Below are positions 63,389-64,000 of a DNA stretch of 64,000 nucleotides, piece by piece (positions within the stretch are counted from its first letter, which is position 1; the number at the start of each line of letters is the position of its first letter). The notes under the pieces were generated by a model that saw nothing but the letters and a program-made list of their open reading frames with translations, had not been told where the DNA came from and searched no databases. The DNA is from Euclidia mi. Taxonomy: Eukaryota > Arthropoda > Insecta > Lepidoptera > Erebidae. The translations under genes were made by a program, and so were the position numbers. The stretch spans positions 5,906,761-5,970,760 of the forward strand of contig OX123200.2 of NCBI GenBank assembly GCA_944739405.2, written 5' to 3'.

Positions 63389-64000
63389 TTATCTTCTCTC
63401 GAGAAATCTGACCATTTTCATTAAACCTGTCTATAATAATACATAATGTCTTCGTCTATCTTACCTTGATACTGCTCTAAGAGATTTCAGTTAGAAGTCT
63501 AAGCCGGTTGAAAAGTGCCCACTTATACATTTGTGTGCCTAGCCCACGTCTTCTTTTTTGTATGCTAATCCGCATTACTTCTTCCTTTTAAAAACAACTC
63601 TTGCACATGGAGTAAATCCTGAGTCAAGTGGAACATCACAAACAGCGTAGCGTAGTATTTGAGTCTTTAAAATATTTGTATGCCAACAACCGTCGATGTC
63701 ACCCTACCGCTGTACCGTTGTATGTGTGATGACAACTTGTCGACACGTACGTCGTAAAAGATTAAATAATATTCCACATTTCATTACTCGCCACATAAAT
63801 ATCGAGATAATTTCGCTTACAGTTACATCCCAAACTTGTGCTCACGTGATGAAATCTCTGCATTCCAATGGATCTCGTCAACATGCAGCTTTTTCCAGTC
63901 CACTGCTGGACATAGGTCTCTTATAATTTTTGCGCCACAGTAGCATTATGTTTCAATAGCAGCCTAGGAGGCTATATGACCTAATATGTATGCAAGGTGT
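63389..64000. other. No gene seen; SINE/LINE tail
   Basis: At 63895-63925 an inverted tail (CCAGTCCACTGCTGGACATA GGTCTC) belongs to the SINE3/LINE tail family. Otherwise unassigned. Confidence 0.4.

Overview
The window is repeat-dense, AT-rich nuclear DNA of an insect, almost certainly a moth or butterfly (Lepidoptera). The inference rests on the mix of elements: many short Helitrons (5'-TC...CTAG-3', inserted between A and T), tRNA-derived SINEs ending in the lepidopteran tail CTGCCTACCCCTTCGGGG...GGCGTGAG, further SINEs ending in GGCTGATGATGATGA, RTE-type LINE 3' ends, a BEL/Pao LTR retrotransposon, and piggyBac, mariner and hAT-like elements. No intact host protein-coding gene is visible. 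The only genes I would call functional candidates are two identical tRNA-Val(CAC) genes (40743-40815, 58944-59016). The species cannot be named. A W chromosome or pericentromeric location is possible but unproven.

Layout. 1-2.7 kb: degenerate minisatellite split by a hAT-like MITE, plus SINE remnants. 2.7-8.8 kb: a LINE on the minus strand whose ORF2 is split by a DNA element with a 3-bp target duplication, itself invaded by a mariner-type element. 8.8-31 kb: a mosaic of SINEs, fold-back elements, MITEs, Helitrons and LINE 3' ends, with several single-copy-looking stretches. About 31.4-40.8 kb and 41.1-59.0 kb: two copies (units A and B) of a tandem segmental duplication, each ending in a tRNA-Val gene. 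59.2-60.3 kb: a piggyBac-type element. 60.8-63.4 kb: three LINE 3' ends.

The duplication is the most informative structure. Each unit holds the empty site for insertions in the other, so target duplications and insertion order can be read directly. Only unit A: a SINE2, a GC-rich retroposon, a TA-target element, a Helitron and a LINE copy. Only unit B: another LINE copy, two Helitrons, a SINE3 and an 8.2-kb BEL/Pao element (49909-58082). The BEL LTRs differ at only 2 of 1160 positions, whereas a non-repetitive 183-bp segment differs by about 1.6% between the units, so BEL arrived well after the duplication. Its coding region is nevertheless broken in three places.

A second theme is short inverted duplications that look like single-event template-switch mutations (9942-9988, 25402-25440, 35150-35229, 44937-45009, and a quasi-palindrome at the BEL frame break, 54373-54410). 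Two of them are polarised by comparing the duplicated units or local copies. A third theme is tail sharing between SINEs and LINEs in the same window (SINE1 with an RTE LINE, SINE3 with a second LINE), which suggests which LINE mobilised which SINE.
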